In this document: piece by piece, positions 43,462 through 52,494 of the stretch
Layout: each line of letters starts with the position of its first letter
Numbering within the stretch: the stretch's first letter is position 1
Source: Alphaproteobacteria bacterium
GTDB lineage: Bacteria; Pseudomonadota; Alphaproteobacteria; JANQMY01
Direction of reading: 5' to 3'
NCBI GenBank assembly: GCA_028289425.1
Contig: JANQPL010000003.1
Span: forward strand, 280,407-344,406
DNA: 64,000 bases
Translations under genes and position numbers: made by a program
Notes under the pieces: generated by a model
Told to the model about the DNA's origin: nothing
What the model saw: only the letters and a program-made list of their open reading frames with translations
The model's database searches: none

Positions 43462-45354
43462 CTAATCGATGCGATAGACGCCGGTGGGTTCTTCCCGCCC
43501 TTCAAGGGCGTATTCCCCGACAAATGTGAAATGGTCCGCGGGCATTTGTCGGTTGAGGGTGGAGGCATTGCGTTCAATGGACTTGATCGTATCGCCACTG
43601 ATGAGCACGATGGCTTCATCGCCTTCCGACATTAACTCGGCACCCAAACGTTCCAGCCGCTGCGCGGCGTTCACCGCATCGCCAATAACCGTATAGTTAA
43701 TCCGTCCTGGGGCACCAATATTACCGATCGACACGCGGCCGGTGAAAATGCCAATGCGTATGGCGATGGGTTCCAATCCCAGATCGCGACGAGCCTCGTT
43801 CTTGTCTTTCAAGGCAACGCTTATGGCTTCCGCAGCTTCTACGGCGCGCAGTGCGTGATCAGGCTGGTGATCCGGCGCTCCCCAAAACGCCATAAGGCCG
43901 TCACCGATGTACTTGTCGATCGTCCCCGCCGCTTGATCGATGCATTGCCCCACCAAGGAAAAATGCTCGTTGAGCATTTCCACAATGTCTTGGGCTTCCA
44001 TTCGTTCGGCCAGGCGCGTAAAGCCCACAACGTCCGTGAACATGATCGTGAGGTTCTTGGTTTCCGGCAGCAGTTCCCCATCGTCCGCTTGCCTCAACAG
44101 TTTTCGCACCAACGTTGCGGGCACATAGGATTGAAACCAATCAAGCCCGACGGACATCGTCTTGAAAGCGTCTGCGGCGTCATTGAATTCCCGAAAGATG
44201 CTGGGCGGAATTTTTGGAATGCTGTCCAACTGCAGCCGGCTTACTTGCCGGGCGGTCTCTGACAGGCTCTCTACCGGTTGCGTAATAAAGCGCGACAGCA
44301 AAAACACCAAGCCGAACATAGCCAAGATTATGGCGCTCACGCCCCAGGTACTGCGGATGGCACCACCAACGCCGTTTCCGGCGGGATCATAAGGAAACCA
44401 TGTGCCTAAAAGCCAGGGTTCCTCCGAAATACCACCGAGTTCAACGATGGAGACCAAGGCGGGTCCCGCCTCCACTTCTGCAAGCCGGAAAAGATAGTTT
44501 CGGTTGCTCGCGGCTTCGGTGTCTTGCGCTGCACCGACGTCGTCCAGGAAGCGCGCCGGTGTTGTTTCATCACGCCAAAGTGCAAGCAAGATAGGATCTT
44601 CCACGGCGCTCACATGCGCCAGGGGCGACCGTTTTGCCTGCTCTTCATCTACCGGATTGCCGTTGCTCTTGCCGTGAGCCAGCACGCGGTCGGGTCCATA
44701 TAGCCCAAAGGTCGTTGCGGAAAGCGGATTGTCGGATGCCGTCATCCACGACGAAAAATCGGAGACCTTCGCCGCGACGATCACGTGGAGCCTTTTGTCG
44801 TCGTCGAACGTAAACCGTCTGACAAAAGGCAGAATGGCGCTTTGCGACGGCTCGTCATAAAGCGCCGGGGCCAAGACCTTTCCGGTGTCGTCCGCCGTCA
44901 GATTCCAAATATCCGCGCTAAAAGCACCCGGTTCAAGCCGGGTCGCAAGACCGCCGGCGCCGCTGCGCGCAACAAAGACGGAGGTCCCCCGATACATGCT
45001 GTAACCGGCCAGATGGACACCCGGGGATGCGTTCATCGCTGTTGCCAATGTGGCGGTGACTGCTTCCAGATTGGAAAAGTCGATGCGCCCGTCCTTGTAT
45101 TCTCTTTCAAGAAAGTCGAGCTGCCGTTCCAGTGGTTCGACGAAGGAAAGCGTTCTTTGCGCGAGTAGATCCGCTTCGGCCTTCGCCCGTCCCGCCACCA
45201 ATTGTGGATCACCACCGGGCCGCCCCCAACCGCCGATGGTCACGATCGAAAACACGGAGACAACAACGATAAAAGACAACGATATCGTCAGTGCCGTGAC
45301 GATCGATATCTTCTGTTTCACCAACCAATCGATTATTGGCGTGAGAAACTGCAT
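43462..45354 (-). CDS. Membrane-bound class III adenylate/guanylate cyclase
   Basis: 630 residues. Domain order: membrane helix (about 18-42), a periplasmic sensor region of about 290 residues (Cache-like by position), a second helix ('STWGVSAIILAMFGLVFLL'), a HAMP-like linker, then a class III cyclase domain: 'TIMFTDVVGFTRLAERM' (metal Asp), 'TIDKYIGDGLMAFWGAP' (substrate Lys, second metal Asp) and 'NYTVIGDAVNAAQRLERLGAEL'. The Lys and the 'YTVIGDAVN' region favour ATP, so cAMP. It probably makes cAMP in response to an external ligand. Same strand as the pentapeptide and Hpt genes. Confidence 0.88.
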   Translation of the reverse strand: MQFLTPIIDWLVKQKISIVTALTISLSFIVVVSVFSIVTIGGWGRPGGDPQLVAGRAKAEADLLAQRTLSFVEPLERQLDFLEREYKDGRIDFSNLEAVTATLATAMNASPGVHLAGYSMYRGTSVFVARSGAGGLATRLEPGAFSADIWNLTADDTGKVLAPALYDEPSQSAILPFVRRFTFDDDKRLHVIVAAKVSDFSSWMTASDNPLSATTFGLYGPDRVLAHGKSNGNPVDEEQAKRSPLAHVSAVEDPILLALWRDETTPARFLDDVGAAQDTEAASNRNYLFRLAEVEAGPALVSIVELGGISEEPWLLGTWFPYDPAGNGVGGAIRSTWGVSAIILAMFGLVFLLSRFITQPVESLSETARQVSRLQLDSIPKIPPSIFREFNDAADAFKTMSVGLDWFQSYVPATLVRKLLRQADDGELLPETKNLTIMFTDVVGFTRLAERMEAQDIVEMLNEHFSLVGQCIDQAAGTIDKYIGDGLMAFWGAPDHQPDHALRAVEAAEAISVALKDKNEARRDLGLEPIAIRIGIFTGRVSIGNIGAPGRINYTVIGDAVNAAQRLERLGAELMSEGDEAIVLISGDTIKSIERNASTLNRQMPADHFTFVGEYALEGREEPTGVYRID

Positions 45355-45414
45355 AGTGAGCCCTTTTTGTATCTCAAGGCCGATTGACCCAAGCGACGGG
45401 CGCAGAAAAGCCCG

Positions 45415-46716
45415 CTAGGCCGCCACCGGGTTCGCGCCTTCAGCCCCTTCCAATGAACACTCTCTCAACGCGGAATGCTGCAAATAGGTACCTGTCAATA
45501 CTGCCGATGAAAAGTCTGTGTTGTTGAGCGTGCAGGAACGCAAGCTGGCATAAGAGAAATCCGCACCGTTGCAATCTGTCGATGTGAGGTTTGCCCCTTC
45601 CAAATTGGCGAATCGCAAATTGGCCGATTTCAGCACGGCTTGGGTCCGGTCGCCGCTCTCCATTTGCAAAGGCTCGAACCGAACCTTCTTCATGGACGCA
45701 CGAGACAGTTTGGCACCCGTAAGATTGGCGCCGCGAAGGTCCGCCCCGTCCAGTTTGGCAGACCGAAAATCCGCACCCTGCAACTGAGCGCCTTGCAATT
45801 TCACGCCCGTCAAGTCCATTTCATAAAAGCAGCCCTTTGGCGCGACCAAAGCGGTGAGTTCGCGGCCGACCAAATTCGGCAGTCGGCGAAAATCCACATC
45901 GTCAAGGATCTGAGGCTGACCCCGCGCAGTGCCGCTTTTGGCCCACGCCTCATGTTCTTCAAGCAGTTGCGGCAATGGGCGATCAAGCATTGCCGGGTTC
46001 TGGTTGCACCGCCTGTCATCCAACGTGTCGGACCAATTTGCCCCGTCCATTGTCGCTTGGGCAAAGGAGGTCCCGATCAGGACCGCGCCGGAAAAATCCG
46101 AGTCCGCAAGCTGGGCGCCCGAAAGATCCGCATTCAGAAGACAGGCACGATGAAACACCGCATCCCGCAAGTTTGCTTCCACGAAGCGCGCCGATCTCAG
46201 CTCCGCGTCGGTAAAATCGGCGGGCGCACCGCCACGGGCGCGGCGCATGCCATACGCGGTTGCTTCAGCGCCCAAGAGCGCGGACGGTAAAGACTCCGAA
46301 CCGATAGGGTGAGAGAGATATTTCAGCCTGCCTTGGCGATCGCTTTCGGCAACCGATCCTTTGCGAAAATCGCCTCGGTAAAAGTCGGCGCCATTTAGAT
46401 TGGCCCCCTGCAGGACGGCGCCTCTGAAATCAGCGCGCCGGGCTTTCAAACCTGCAAGATTTGAGCGGCTCATATTCGCCACAAAGAAAATGGCGTTGTC
46501 GAGGGTAGCGCCGGACAGATTCACGCCCGTCATCACGGCGCCGGTGAAATCAGCATCCGAGAGCTGCCGATTGCTCAGGTCCAAACCCGACAAGTCGCTA
46601 TATGCAAAAACAGCGCGCGCGCCGCCCAGCCGGCCGCCGAACAAGCGCTCGTGCTTTTCGATCATGCCGTCGGCTTCTTTTTGGCTCAGCTTACGGAATG
46701 TGATTTGCTGGGTCAT
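45415..46716 (-). CDS. Pentapeptide-repeat protein
   Basis: 433 residues from the ATG at 46714-46716 (a GTG 15 bases earlier is open). Almost the whole protein is A(D/N)LxG-type pentapeptides in blocks: about residues 40-140, 170-240 and 295-425, e.g. 'ADFTGAVMTGVNLSGATLDN' and 'ANLTGAKLSRASMKKVRFEP', forming right-handed quadrilateral beta-helices. Two non-repeat inserts separate the blocks. No enzymatic residues; the class acts as scaffold or mimic. Position between a cyclase and an Hpt gene suggests a signalling scaffold; inference. Confidence 0.85.
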   Translation of the reverse strand: MTQQITFRKLSQKEADGMIEKHERLFGGRLGGARAVFAYSDLSGLDLSNRQLSDADFTGAVMTGVNLSGATLDNAIFFVANMSRSNLAGLKARRADFRGAVLQGANLNGADFYRGDFRKGSVAESDRQGRLKYLSHPIGSESLPSALLGAEATAYGMRRARGGAPADFTDAELRSARFVEANLRDAVFHRACLLNADLSGAQLADSDFSGAVLIGTSFAQATMDGANWSDTLDDRRCNQNPAMLDRPLPQLLEEHEAWAKSGTARGQPQILDDVDFRRLPNLVGRELTALVAPKGCFYEMDLTGVKLQGAQLQGADFRSAKLDGADLRGANLTGAKLSRASMKKVRFEPLQMESGDRTQAVLKSANLRFANLEGANLTSTDCNGADFSYASLRSCTLNNTDFSSAVLTGTYLQHSALRECSLEGAEGANPVAA

Positions 46717-46755
46717 ACCAGGGGTCGCCACAGTTCGTTGGTCCGCATCCAGGGG

Positions 46756-47226
46756 TTAGAGGCGGCCATCAAGGCCGTCGCCCGGAAGGGAGTTCAATTT
46801 TTCGAGCAACACCTTCCCCTTTTCGCCACCTTTGCCGGAGATCTTTCCGTTAACGATGACGCGCAGCGCTTTGACGTGAAAACCGATTGCGTCAAGCGCT
46901 TCATTGTTCACATGGCCCACATCGCGCGTCCGGAGGCAAAGAAGGTGGGCCACCTCCGTCAGCAAGTCATAACCAAAGGATGCCCCTTGTCCTTTGACGT
47001 TGTGCGCCACCTCGAAAATTTCCCGAATCCGGTCCATCCGGCGCCCCTCATTGGCCTTGGCCTTTTCAAGCGCAGCCTCGATGGCGCGAATGTCCCCTTC
47101 AACGAACGATGTGAATTGTTCGCCCAATGCCGCAACGGCAGCCTTGGCTTCGGCCACGCGGTTCGACAGATTTTTTTGATCCGCCGGAGCAGATATCCCG
47201 AGCTTCTTTGGCGCTTGCGCCGTCAT
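46756..47226 (-). CDS. Histidine phosphotransfer (Hpt) domain protein
   Basis: 156 residues. Helical Hpt domain with the phospho-His motif 'FEVAHNVKGQGASFGYDLL' (His75). N-terminal 20 residues are flexible. It would relay phosphoryl groups between a hybrid kinase and a response regulator; neither is encoded nearby. The gene is directly upstream of the pentapeptide gene in the same direction and probably cotranscribed. Upstream (47283-47296) there is a TTAA-N6-TTAA sequence, one base short of a CtrA box. Confidence 0.78.
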   Translation of the reverse strand: MTAQAPKKLGISAPADQKNLSNRVAEAKAAVAALGEQFTSFVEGDIRAIEAALEKAKANEGRRMDRIREIFEVAHNVKGQGASFGYDLLTEVAHLLCLRTRDVGHVNNEALDAIGFHVKALRVIVNGKISGKGGEKGKVLLEKLNSLPGDGLDGRL

Positions 47227-47339
47227 CAGCTTGCGTTCCTATGGATGTCGGGTGTTAATTTGCCTAGGCTACGGGCTTTGGGTTAATGAGCTTTAAAATG
47301 GCGCAGGCTGCGGCGCCCGATTTCGTTAACAGGTGATGA

Positions 47340-47765
47340 ATGTCGATCAAATATCTCCACACAATGGTCCGCGTGGCGGATCTGGATGCCTCGCTCGATT
47401 TCTATTGCAACAAGCTGGGCCTTAAAGAAATGGGCCGCTACGACAGCGACGAAGGCCGGTTCACACTCGTGTTCCTTGCCGCCCCGGGCAACGAAGACGC
47501 ACAGGTAGAACTAACCCACAATTGGGATGCCGAAGAATTGGGCGAAGGACGAAATTTTGGTCATCTGGCCTATGAAGTGGAAGACATCTACGCGCTTTGC
47601 CAATCGCTAATGGACAAGGGCGTGACCATCAACCGCCCTCCCCGCGACGGGCGCATGGCGTTTGTCCGATCGCCCGACAACATTTCAGTTGAACTTCTGC
47701 AGGCGGGCGGCGCTCTGGAGCCAAAAGAACCTTGGGCATCCATGCCAAATACGGGCATATGGTAA
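47340..47765 (+). CDS. VOC family protein, lactoylglutathione-lyase-like
   Basis: 141 residues with two beta-alpha-beta-beta-beta modules. Metal-ligand positions of glyoxalase I are kept: His ('LHTMVRVADLDASLDFY'), Glu ('AQVELTHNW'), His ('FGHLAYEV') and Glu ('DNISVELLQ'). The short GloA type in bacteria uses Ni or Zn to convert the methylglyoxal-glutathione adduct to S-lactoylglutathione. It is 26 bp before the glycosyltransferase gene. Divergent from the Hpt gene. Confidence 0.85.
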   Translation: MSIKYLHTMVRVADLDASLDFYCNKLGLKEMGRYDSDEGRFTLVFLAAPGNEDAQVELTHNWDAEELGEGRNFGHLAYEVEDIYALCQSLMDKGVTINRPPRDGRMAFVRSPDNISVELLQAGGALEPKEPWASMPNTGIW

Positions 47766-47791
47766 GTGCCGACCAACTTTTGGGATAGCCC

Positions 47792-48841
47792 ATGAAGATT
47801 ATGCATGTCATGGCGGGCGCGCCGACGGGCGGTGCCGAAAACATCTTCCTGGAAGATGTGTTGGCGCTTGCCGATGGGGGCGTCACCCAGCATGTGGTAA
47901 CACGGCCCAATAATGAGTTTCGGCTTACGGAGCTTGCAAAGCGCGGCATTGGCGTGACCACCGCCAATTTCCACCGGTATTTCCAGTGGCCTACCAAAGC
48001 TCGTTTGAAAGAGGCGGCAAATGCTTTCGGCCCGGACATCATTCAATACTGGATGGGCCGCGCCGGCACTTACGCCATTTCGTCAGACGCGCCAAATGTC
48101 GGGTGGTATGGCGGATACTATAAACTAAGGCGGTTCCGAAATTGCGACTACCATGTCGGCCTTACGCCGGATCTCATTCGGCACATTGTCGAACAGGGCG
48201 TCGCACCGGAAAAAGCAGAGCTTATTCATACGTACGCGGAATTTCCAGATGTCGAACCCGCCAACCGCGCCAAATTAGACACGCCCGACGATGCGCCGGT
48301 TCTTCTGGCATTGGCCAGGCTGCATTGGAAAAAAGGGCTCGACATTCTGCTCGAGGCGCTCCGCCAGGTGCCGGGCGCTTATGCGTGGATTGCCGGCGAC
48401 GGCCCGCTGCGGGACGACCTTGAAAAGCAAGCCCAGGAACTAGGCGTTGGCGATCGGGTACGTTTTCTCGGCTGGCGGGATGATCGAGCTGCTCTGTTAA
48501 AGGCTGCCGACATCTGCGTTTTTCCCTCACGCTATGAGCCTTTTGGGACTGTCACAGTGGACGCTTGGGCCTCCGGAACGCCACTTGTCGCCGCCGCCGC
48601 CGCGGGCCCCAAAGCTTTTGTGAAGAATCGCGAAAACGGCATGTTGGTCGAAATCGACGATGTGGATGGTCTGGCGCAAGCCATCAATGCCGTGCTCAAT
48701 GATCCCGCGCTTCGCGACTTGATTGTTGCCGGTGGCACGAAGACGTATACGGAGAAATTCACCAAAGACGTCTTCATAAGAGATTCATTGGCGTTTTACG
48801 ACCGGGTCCTCAAAGAGCGCAACCAACGAAACGATTTCTAA
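47792..48841 (+). CDS. Family 4 glycosyltransferase
   Basis: 349 residues, GT-B fold: 'HVMAGAPTGGAENIFLEDVLAL' (acceptor-side glycine loop), 'LLALARLHWKKGLDILLEALRQV' at the second domain, and 'VFPSRYEPFGTVTVDAWASGTPLVAA', the EX7E-like donor site. It adds a sugar from a nucleotide donor, likely to a lipid or envelope polysaccharide. Differs clearly from the Agt-like enzyme at 27899. No other polysaccharide genes are near. It starts after the VOC gene and ends 23 bp before the enoyl-CoA hydratase gene. Confidence 0.87.
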   Translation: MKIMHVMAGAPTGGAENIFLEDVLALADGGVTQHVVTRPNNEFRLTELAKRGIGVTTANFHRYFQWPTKARLKEAANAFGPDIIQYWMGRAGTYAISSDAPNVGWYGGYYKLRRFRNCDYHVGLTPDLIRHIVEQGVAPEKAELIHTYAEFPDVEPANRAKLDTPDDAPVLLALARLHWKKGLDILLEALRQVPGAYAWIAGDGPLRDDLEKQAQELGVGDRVRFLGWRDDRAALLKAADICVFPSRYEPFGTVTVDAWASGTPLVAAAAAGPKAFVKNRENGMLVEIDDVDGLAQAINAVLNDPALRDLIVAGGTKTYTEKFTKDVFIRDSLAFYDRVLKERNQRNDF

Positions 48842-48864
48842 CCACGACACAGAGAGGAAACCAC

Positions 48865-49668
48865 ATGACGGATCATCTTTTGGAGAAGGTTGAAAGTGGC
48901 GTTGCCACACTCACCATGAACAGGCCTGAAGCGCGCAACGCCATGTCGGGCGATATGCTGGCTGCGCTGACAGTCGCCCTGAAGAAACACGCCGCCGACC
49001 GGAGCATTCGCGCCGTCGTTCTCACCGGTGCGGGCGATGCCTTTTGCGCAGGCGGCGACGTTAAAGGCTTTGCCAGCGAAGCGTCCTCCAACAGCCGGTC
49101 CGAGTTCGACTTGGAAGAACGCGTTCATAATCTACGCGCAGGCATGGAAGCCAGCCGAATCATTCACGAAATGCCCAAGCCGACGATTGCGGTCATTCCC
49201 GGCCCGGCCGCCGGTGCAGGGCTGTCGATCGCTCTTGCCTGCGATTTCCGGATTGCCGCCGAGAACGCGAAAATGACCACGGCCTTCGCCAAAGTGGGCC
49301 TGGCGGGCGATTATGGCGGATCTTTCTTCCTAACCCAGCTTGTGGGAGCGGCCAAAGCCCGGGAATTGTACCTCACGGCCGACGTCATCACGGGCGCGGA
49401 AGCAGAGAATCTGGGCATTGTCACAAAGGCCGTGCCGCGCGACCAATTGGAAACCGAAGCACAGAAATGGATCGACAAACTGGCAAGCGGACCGACGATT
49501 GCCATGGGCTACATGAAGAAGAATTTGAACCTGGCGCTCGAAGGATCGCTCAAGGACGTGCTCGACCAAGAAGCCATGTACATGATCCGCACCTTTATGA
49601 CGGAAGATCACAAGGGCGCCGCCAAGGCATTCGTTGCAAAGAAAGATCCAGAGTTCAACGGCAGATAA
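48865..49668 (+). CDS. Enoyl-CoA hydratase/isomerase family protein
   Basis: 267 residues of the crotonase fold: 'VATLTMNRPEARNAMSGDML', oxyanion loop 'LTGAGDAFCAGGDVKGFA', 'IPGPAAGAGLSIALACDFRIAA', and the catalytic region 'VGLAGDYGGSFFLTQLVG'. The usual first Glu (hydratase) is replaced in 'GLAGDYGG', where Asp is found, as in the isomerase-like members. A strict beta-oxidation hydratase role is therefore uncertain. Ribosome site AGAGGAA. Confidence 0.87.
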   Translation: MTDHLLEKVESGVATLTMNRPEARNAMSGDMLAALTVALKKHAADRSIRAVVLTGAGDAFCAGGDVKGFASEASSNSRSEFDLEERVHNLRAGMEASRIIHEMPKPTIAVIPGPAAGAGLSIALACDFRIAAENAKMTTAFAKVGLAGDYGGSFFLTQLVGAAKARELYLTADVITGAEAENLGIVTKAVPRDQLETEAQKWIDKLASGPTIAMGYMKKNLNLALEGSLKDVLDQEAMYMIRTFMTEDHKGAAKAFVAKKDPEFNGR

Positions 49669-49684
49669 GAGCCCGACGAAGAGT

Positions 49685-50767
49685 CTAGGCGGTCGTCGCC
49701 GAATGAACGTTCTTTGCAATTTCCCCATCGCTGGACAGAACGACGGCGATGGGGCGCGTGGCCTCAAAATGGCTGCAGATGATCATCGCCACCACCGTTA
49801 ATGGCACGCTCAAGAACATGCCGGCCACGCCCCAGACGAAACCCCAGGCCGACAAGCTTAAGATGATGATAAACGGACTGAGGTTGAGCGACCGGCCCAT
49901 CATGCGCGGTTCCACAAAGTTGCCGATAAAAAACTGCGCGATCACCCCCAATGTGGCCAGCACGGCTAAGGCGATCAACGGATCGCCGAATTGCACCAGT
50001 GCCATCACGGCCGGAACGATTGCCCCGATGATCGACCCGATGGCGGGAATAAAATTCAGCATAAAGATCAAAAACGACCAGAACAGAGCAAAGTCCACAC
50101 CAAACAGCATAAGAATCACGTAGCTCGCCAAACCGGTCATGACGCTTGTCAGCGTTTTCATCCACAGATAGGAGCGGATCCGCACGGTAATCTGATCGAG
50201 CATTGCGCGCACCTGCACCTCGCGATCGGCGCTCACGAAGAACATGGCGAGTTTGCGGTCGAACATGCGCTCCTCAGCGAGAATAAATCCCACATAGATG
50301 AAGATCAGAAAGGCATTGCCGATCAGATCGCTCAACGCCCGCGCCACCTGCGTGAGCACGGCAGAAAGATCCGCCAATTCAAACAGCCCATCCATGTTCA
50401 AGGTCTGCTGCAGACCAAGCATTGCGGCCCCCTCCAGCAGAAGCTGATCGAGCTTTTCCTCGTAGCCCGGCGCCCGCTCGATGAGCTGCGTCGCATTCTC
50501 GGCAATCAAAAGGCCGATGCCCGTCAGGCCAACCACCATCGCCGTCAACGCAATAATGAGCGCCGCCCAGTCTGGAAGCTGAAACCGCCCAAGCTTGAGA
50601 CTTCGAACACCATCCGCCAAGGCATCGATAACCCAAGAGATCAAAAGGGCGACCGCGAGCGGTATCAAAAGCTCCTTGGCGTATGTCAGCAGCCAGACAC
50701 CCGCGGCAACGGCGATGATGCCGATCCCCCAATGGGTTTCGTAAGAGTGCGTAGGTTCGTGAGTCAT
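49685..50767 (-). CDS. AI-2E (PerM) family transporter
   Basis: 360 residues with about eight hydrophobic segments, arranged as 2+1+... helices with a long soluble region between ('ENATQLIERAPGYEEKLDQLL'). Family motifs: 'FILAEERMFDRKLAMFFV' and 'VPAVMALVQFGDPLIALAVL', plus 'NFVEPRMMGRSLNLSPFIIILSL' near the end. The family exports various small molecules or ions (AI-2, sodium/proton); substrate not predictable. Convergent with the enoyl-CoA hydratase gene. Confidence 0.87.
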   Translation of the reverse strand: MTHEPTHSYETHWGIGIIAVAAGVWLLTYAKELLIPLAVALLISWVIDALADGVRSLKLGRFQLPDWAALIIALTAMVVGLTGIGLLIAENATQLIERAPGYEEKLDQLLLEGAAMLGLQQTLNMDGLFELADLSAVLTQVARALSDLIGNAFLIFIYVGFILAEERMFDRKLAMFFVSADREVQVRAMLDQITVRIRSYLWMKTLTSVMTGLASYVILMLFGVDFALFWSFLIFMLNFIPAIGSIIGAIVPAVMALVQFGDPLIALAVLATLGVIAQFFIGNFVEPRMMGRSLNLSPFIIILSLSAWGFVWGVAGMFLSVPLTVVAMIICSHFEATRPIAVVLSSDGEIAKNVHSATTA

Positions 50768-50856
50768 GGATTCCGGGGCTCCGTTCCACGCGGGAGGAGG
50801 TCAGGCCTGCAGGGCGGTTCTTAACGTACCGCCGCAGTCTGTCATGACTTTCTTTC

Positions 50857-51723
50857 CTAAAGTTTCATGCCGGTGATCGCGTGGAACCGTTCATTGTATT
50901 CTTCGTCGCTCAGTTCCGCGCCCAGACTGACAAAATCTTCCGGGGCATAGGCATGCATGCGGGCGGCTACTTCCTGCGCATCGGGGCCGGCCGGCCAGCG
51001 CAGCTTATAGTTCGGCGTGGTGATCGCCTCATGAATGACATTTGCGACTACCTCCGGCGGGGTGTTGAGTTCAAACCCGGCCCCGTAAATCTTCCCGTTG
51101 CGCCGCATAATCGATTTGTACGGAGATTGTTTGTCGTATCGCGTGGCCGGCGCCGAGTTATCGAAGATGTTCGTCATGATGACCCCCGGTTCAACGAGGC
51201 TTACGCGAATGCCAAACCGGTAAAGTTCGTGGGCGAGCGCAAAACTCATCCCCTCTAAAGCCCATTTGGAAGCGGAGTACGGAATTTGATTGGGCGTGGG
51301 CATAATGCCGACGATGGAACTGATGTTGATGATGGTGCCTGACTGGGCCTCGCGCATGGCCGGCAACACTTCCTGGATGCAATTCACGACGCCGAAATAA
51401 TTCGTGTCGAACATTTGGCGGTGTTCGTCTTCCGGCACCAGCTCCATGGGGCTGGCACCGCCGATCCCTGCATTGTTCACAAGCACATCGATGGGTCCGT
51501 CCGCAGTTGCCTGGCCGAAAGCATCTTTGATGGACGCATTGTCTGTGACATCAAGCTGGACGATCTCGATCGGAAGGTTTTCCTTGGCCGCCGCTTCCTT
51601 GAGTGGTTCCGACTTGCTGAGGTTTCTCATACCGGCAAAAACACGCCAGCCCTTTTGCGCCAACAAAACGCTGGTGGAAAGGCCAATGCCCGTACTGGTG
51701 CCCGTGACGACCGCTATTTTCAT
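50857..51723 (-). CDS. SDR family oxidoreductase
   Basis: 288 residues: 'VVTGTSTGIGLSTSVLL' (TGxxxGIG), 'NNAGIG', catalytic Ser in 'INISSIVG' and 'YSASKWALEG' (Tyr and Lys). Adjacent 'FAGMRNL' after strand two suggests NADP. The C-terminal tail is longer than in core SDRs, as in the group that includes bacterial ketosteroid/retinol-like dehydrogenases. First-strand neighbours (DUF1801, cupin, GNAT) lie 3-13 bp apart or overlap, so all four may be one operon with GNAT first. Confidence 0.87.
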   Translation of the reverse strand: MKIAVVTGTSTGIGLSTSVLLAQKGWRVFAGMRNLSKSEPLKEAAAKENLPIEIVQLDVTDNASIKDAFGQATADGPIDVLVNNAGIGGASPMELVPEDEHRQMFDTNYFGVVNCIQEVLPAMREAQSGTIINISSIVGIMPTPNQIPYSASKWALEGMSFALAHELYRFGIRVSLVEPGVIMTNIFDNSAPATRYDKQSPYKSIMRRNGKIYGAGFELNTPPEVVANVIHEAITTPNYKLRWPAGPDAQEVAARMHAYAPEDFVSLGAELSDEEYNERFHAITGMKL

Positions 51724-51726
51724 TGC

Positions 51727-52167
51727 TTATCCTTTGTTGAGTCTTTCTGTGACCACGTAATTCTTCTTCATATAGTCCACGCCTTCCACCACTATCTCTT
51801 CGAGCACATCCAGGTCCACATCCTCGAGCTTGTTGATGTAAAGGCACGCCTTTCCGATCTTGTGCTTGCCTAGCCTTTTGAGCAAATGGTCGATATCCCG
51901 GTAACCGGGCATGATGTAAAGCGTGAGCGCCGTCTTGCGAGGGGAGAATCCGGTCACCAGATGGTCCCCTTCGCGGCCGCTGTCATACTTATAGTGATAG
52001 CTGCCAAAGCCGATGATTGTCGGCCCCCACATCACCGGCGGCCAACCGGTGACGCGCTTCAGCATGTCGAGCAAGACAAATCCATCTTCCTTGCGCTTGG
52101 GGTGGTCGAGCGCGTTCAAGAAATCTTCCGGATCCACTTCCGTGGGCTGAGTTTTGTTTTCGGCCAC
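51727..52167 (-). CDS. DUF1801 (YdhG-like) domain protein
   Basis: 146 residues. YdhG-like pattern: 'MLKRVTGWPPVMWGPTIIGFGSYHYKYDSGREGDH', 'LTLYIMPGYRDIDHLLKRLGKHKIGKACLYINKLEDVDLDVLEEIV'. The fold is known from structures but the function is not established. It is soluble and probably cytoplasmic. It is between the cupin gene (12 bp upstream) and the SDR gene (3 bp downstream), so it is in the same operon. Confidence 0.85.
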   Translation of the reverse strand: MAENKTQPTEVDPEDFLNALDHPKRKEDGFVLLDMLKRVTGWPPVMWGPTIIGFGSYHYKYDSGREGDHLVTGFSPRKTALTLYIMPGYRDIDHLLKRLGKHKIGKACLYINKLEDVDLDVLEEIVVEGVDYMKKNYVVTERLNKG

Positions 52168-52179
52168 AACGTGCCCCTT

Positions 52180-52494
52180 CTATTCGTCTTTCAACAATTC
52201 CACCAACACAGCGCGAAACTCTTTGCCCTTGTTGACAGCCACTTCTTCATGACCTTTAGGGATGAACATGGCGTCGCCGCGCTTTGGGTCCAAAACCACA
52301 CCATCGCCCAGTGCACCGCCCGTGCCATTGTAGAATGTGACATCCAAGGGGCCGTCGCCGCGCACCGTCACCAGGAAATAGTCGTTCTCGTGAACGTGTC
52401 GCGGAATGGATTGGCCTTCCTTTACGATCTGGTTCCACACGCGAATATCTTCATCTTCATAGATGACTTCGGTGGCGATCGGATGTTTGGTCAT
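52180..52494 (-). CDS. Cupin-domain protein
   Basis: 104 residues, a single small cupin barrel. Cupin motif 1 is weak: 'IPRHVHENDYFLVTVRGDG' holds His residues and a likely Asp/Glu ligand; motif 2 is 'PKGHEEVAVNKG' with a His. It could bind a metal. Function unknown; similar small cupins detoxify or bind metabolites. Its ATG overlaps the GNAT stop (ATGA) so translation is coupled. Confidence 0.78.
   Translation of the reverse strand: MTKHPIATEVIYEDEDIRVWNQIVKEGQSIPRHVHENDYFLVTVRGDGPLDVTFYNGTGGALGDGVVLDPKRGDAMFIPKGHEEVAVNKGKEFRAVLVELLKDE

Noticed and set aside
47283..47296. CtrA box before the Hpt gene
   Set aside because: Spacer is six bases instead of seven; kept only as a note.
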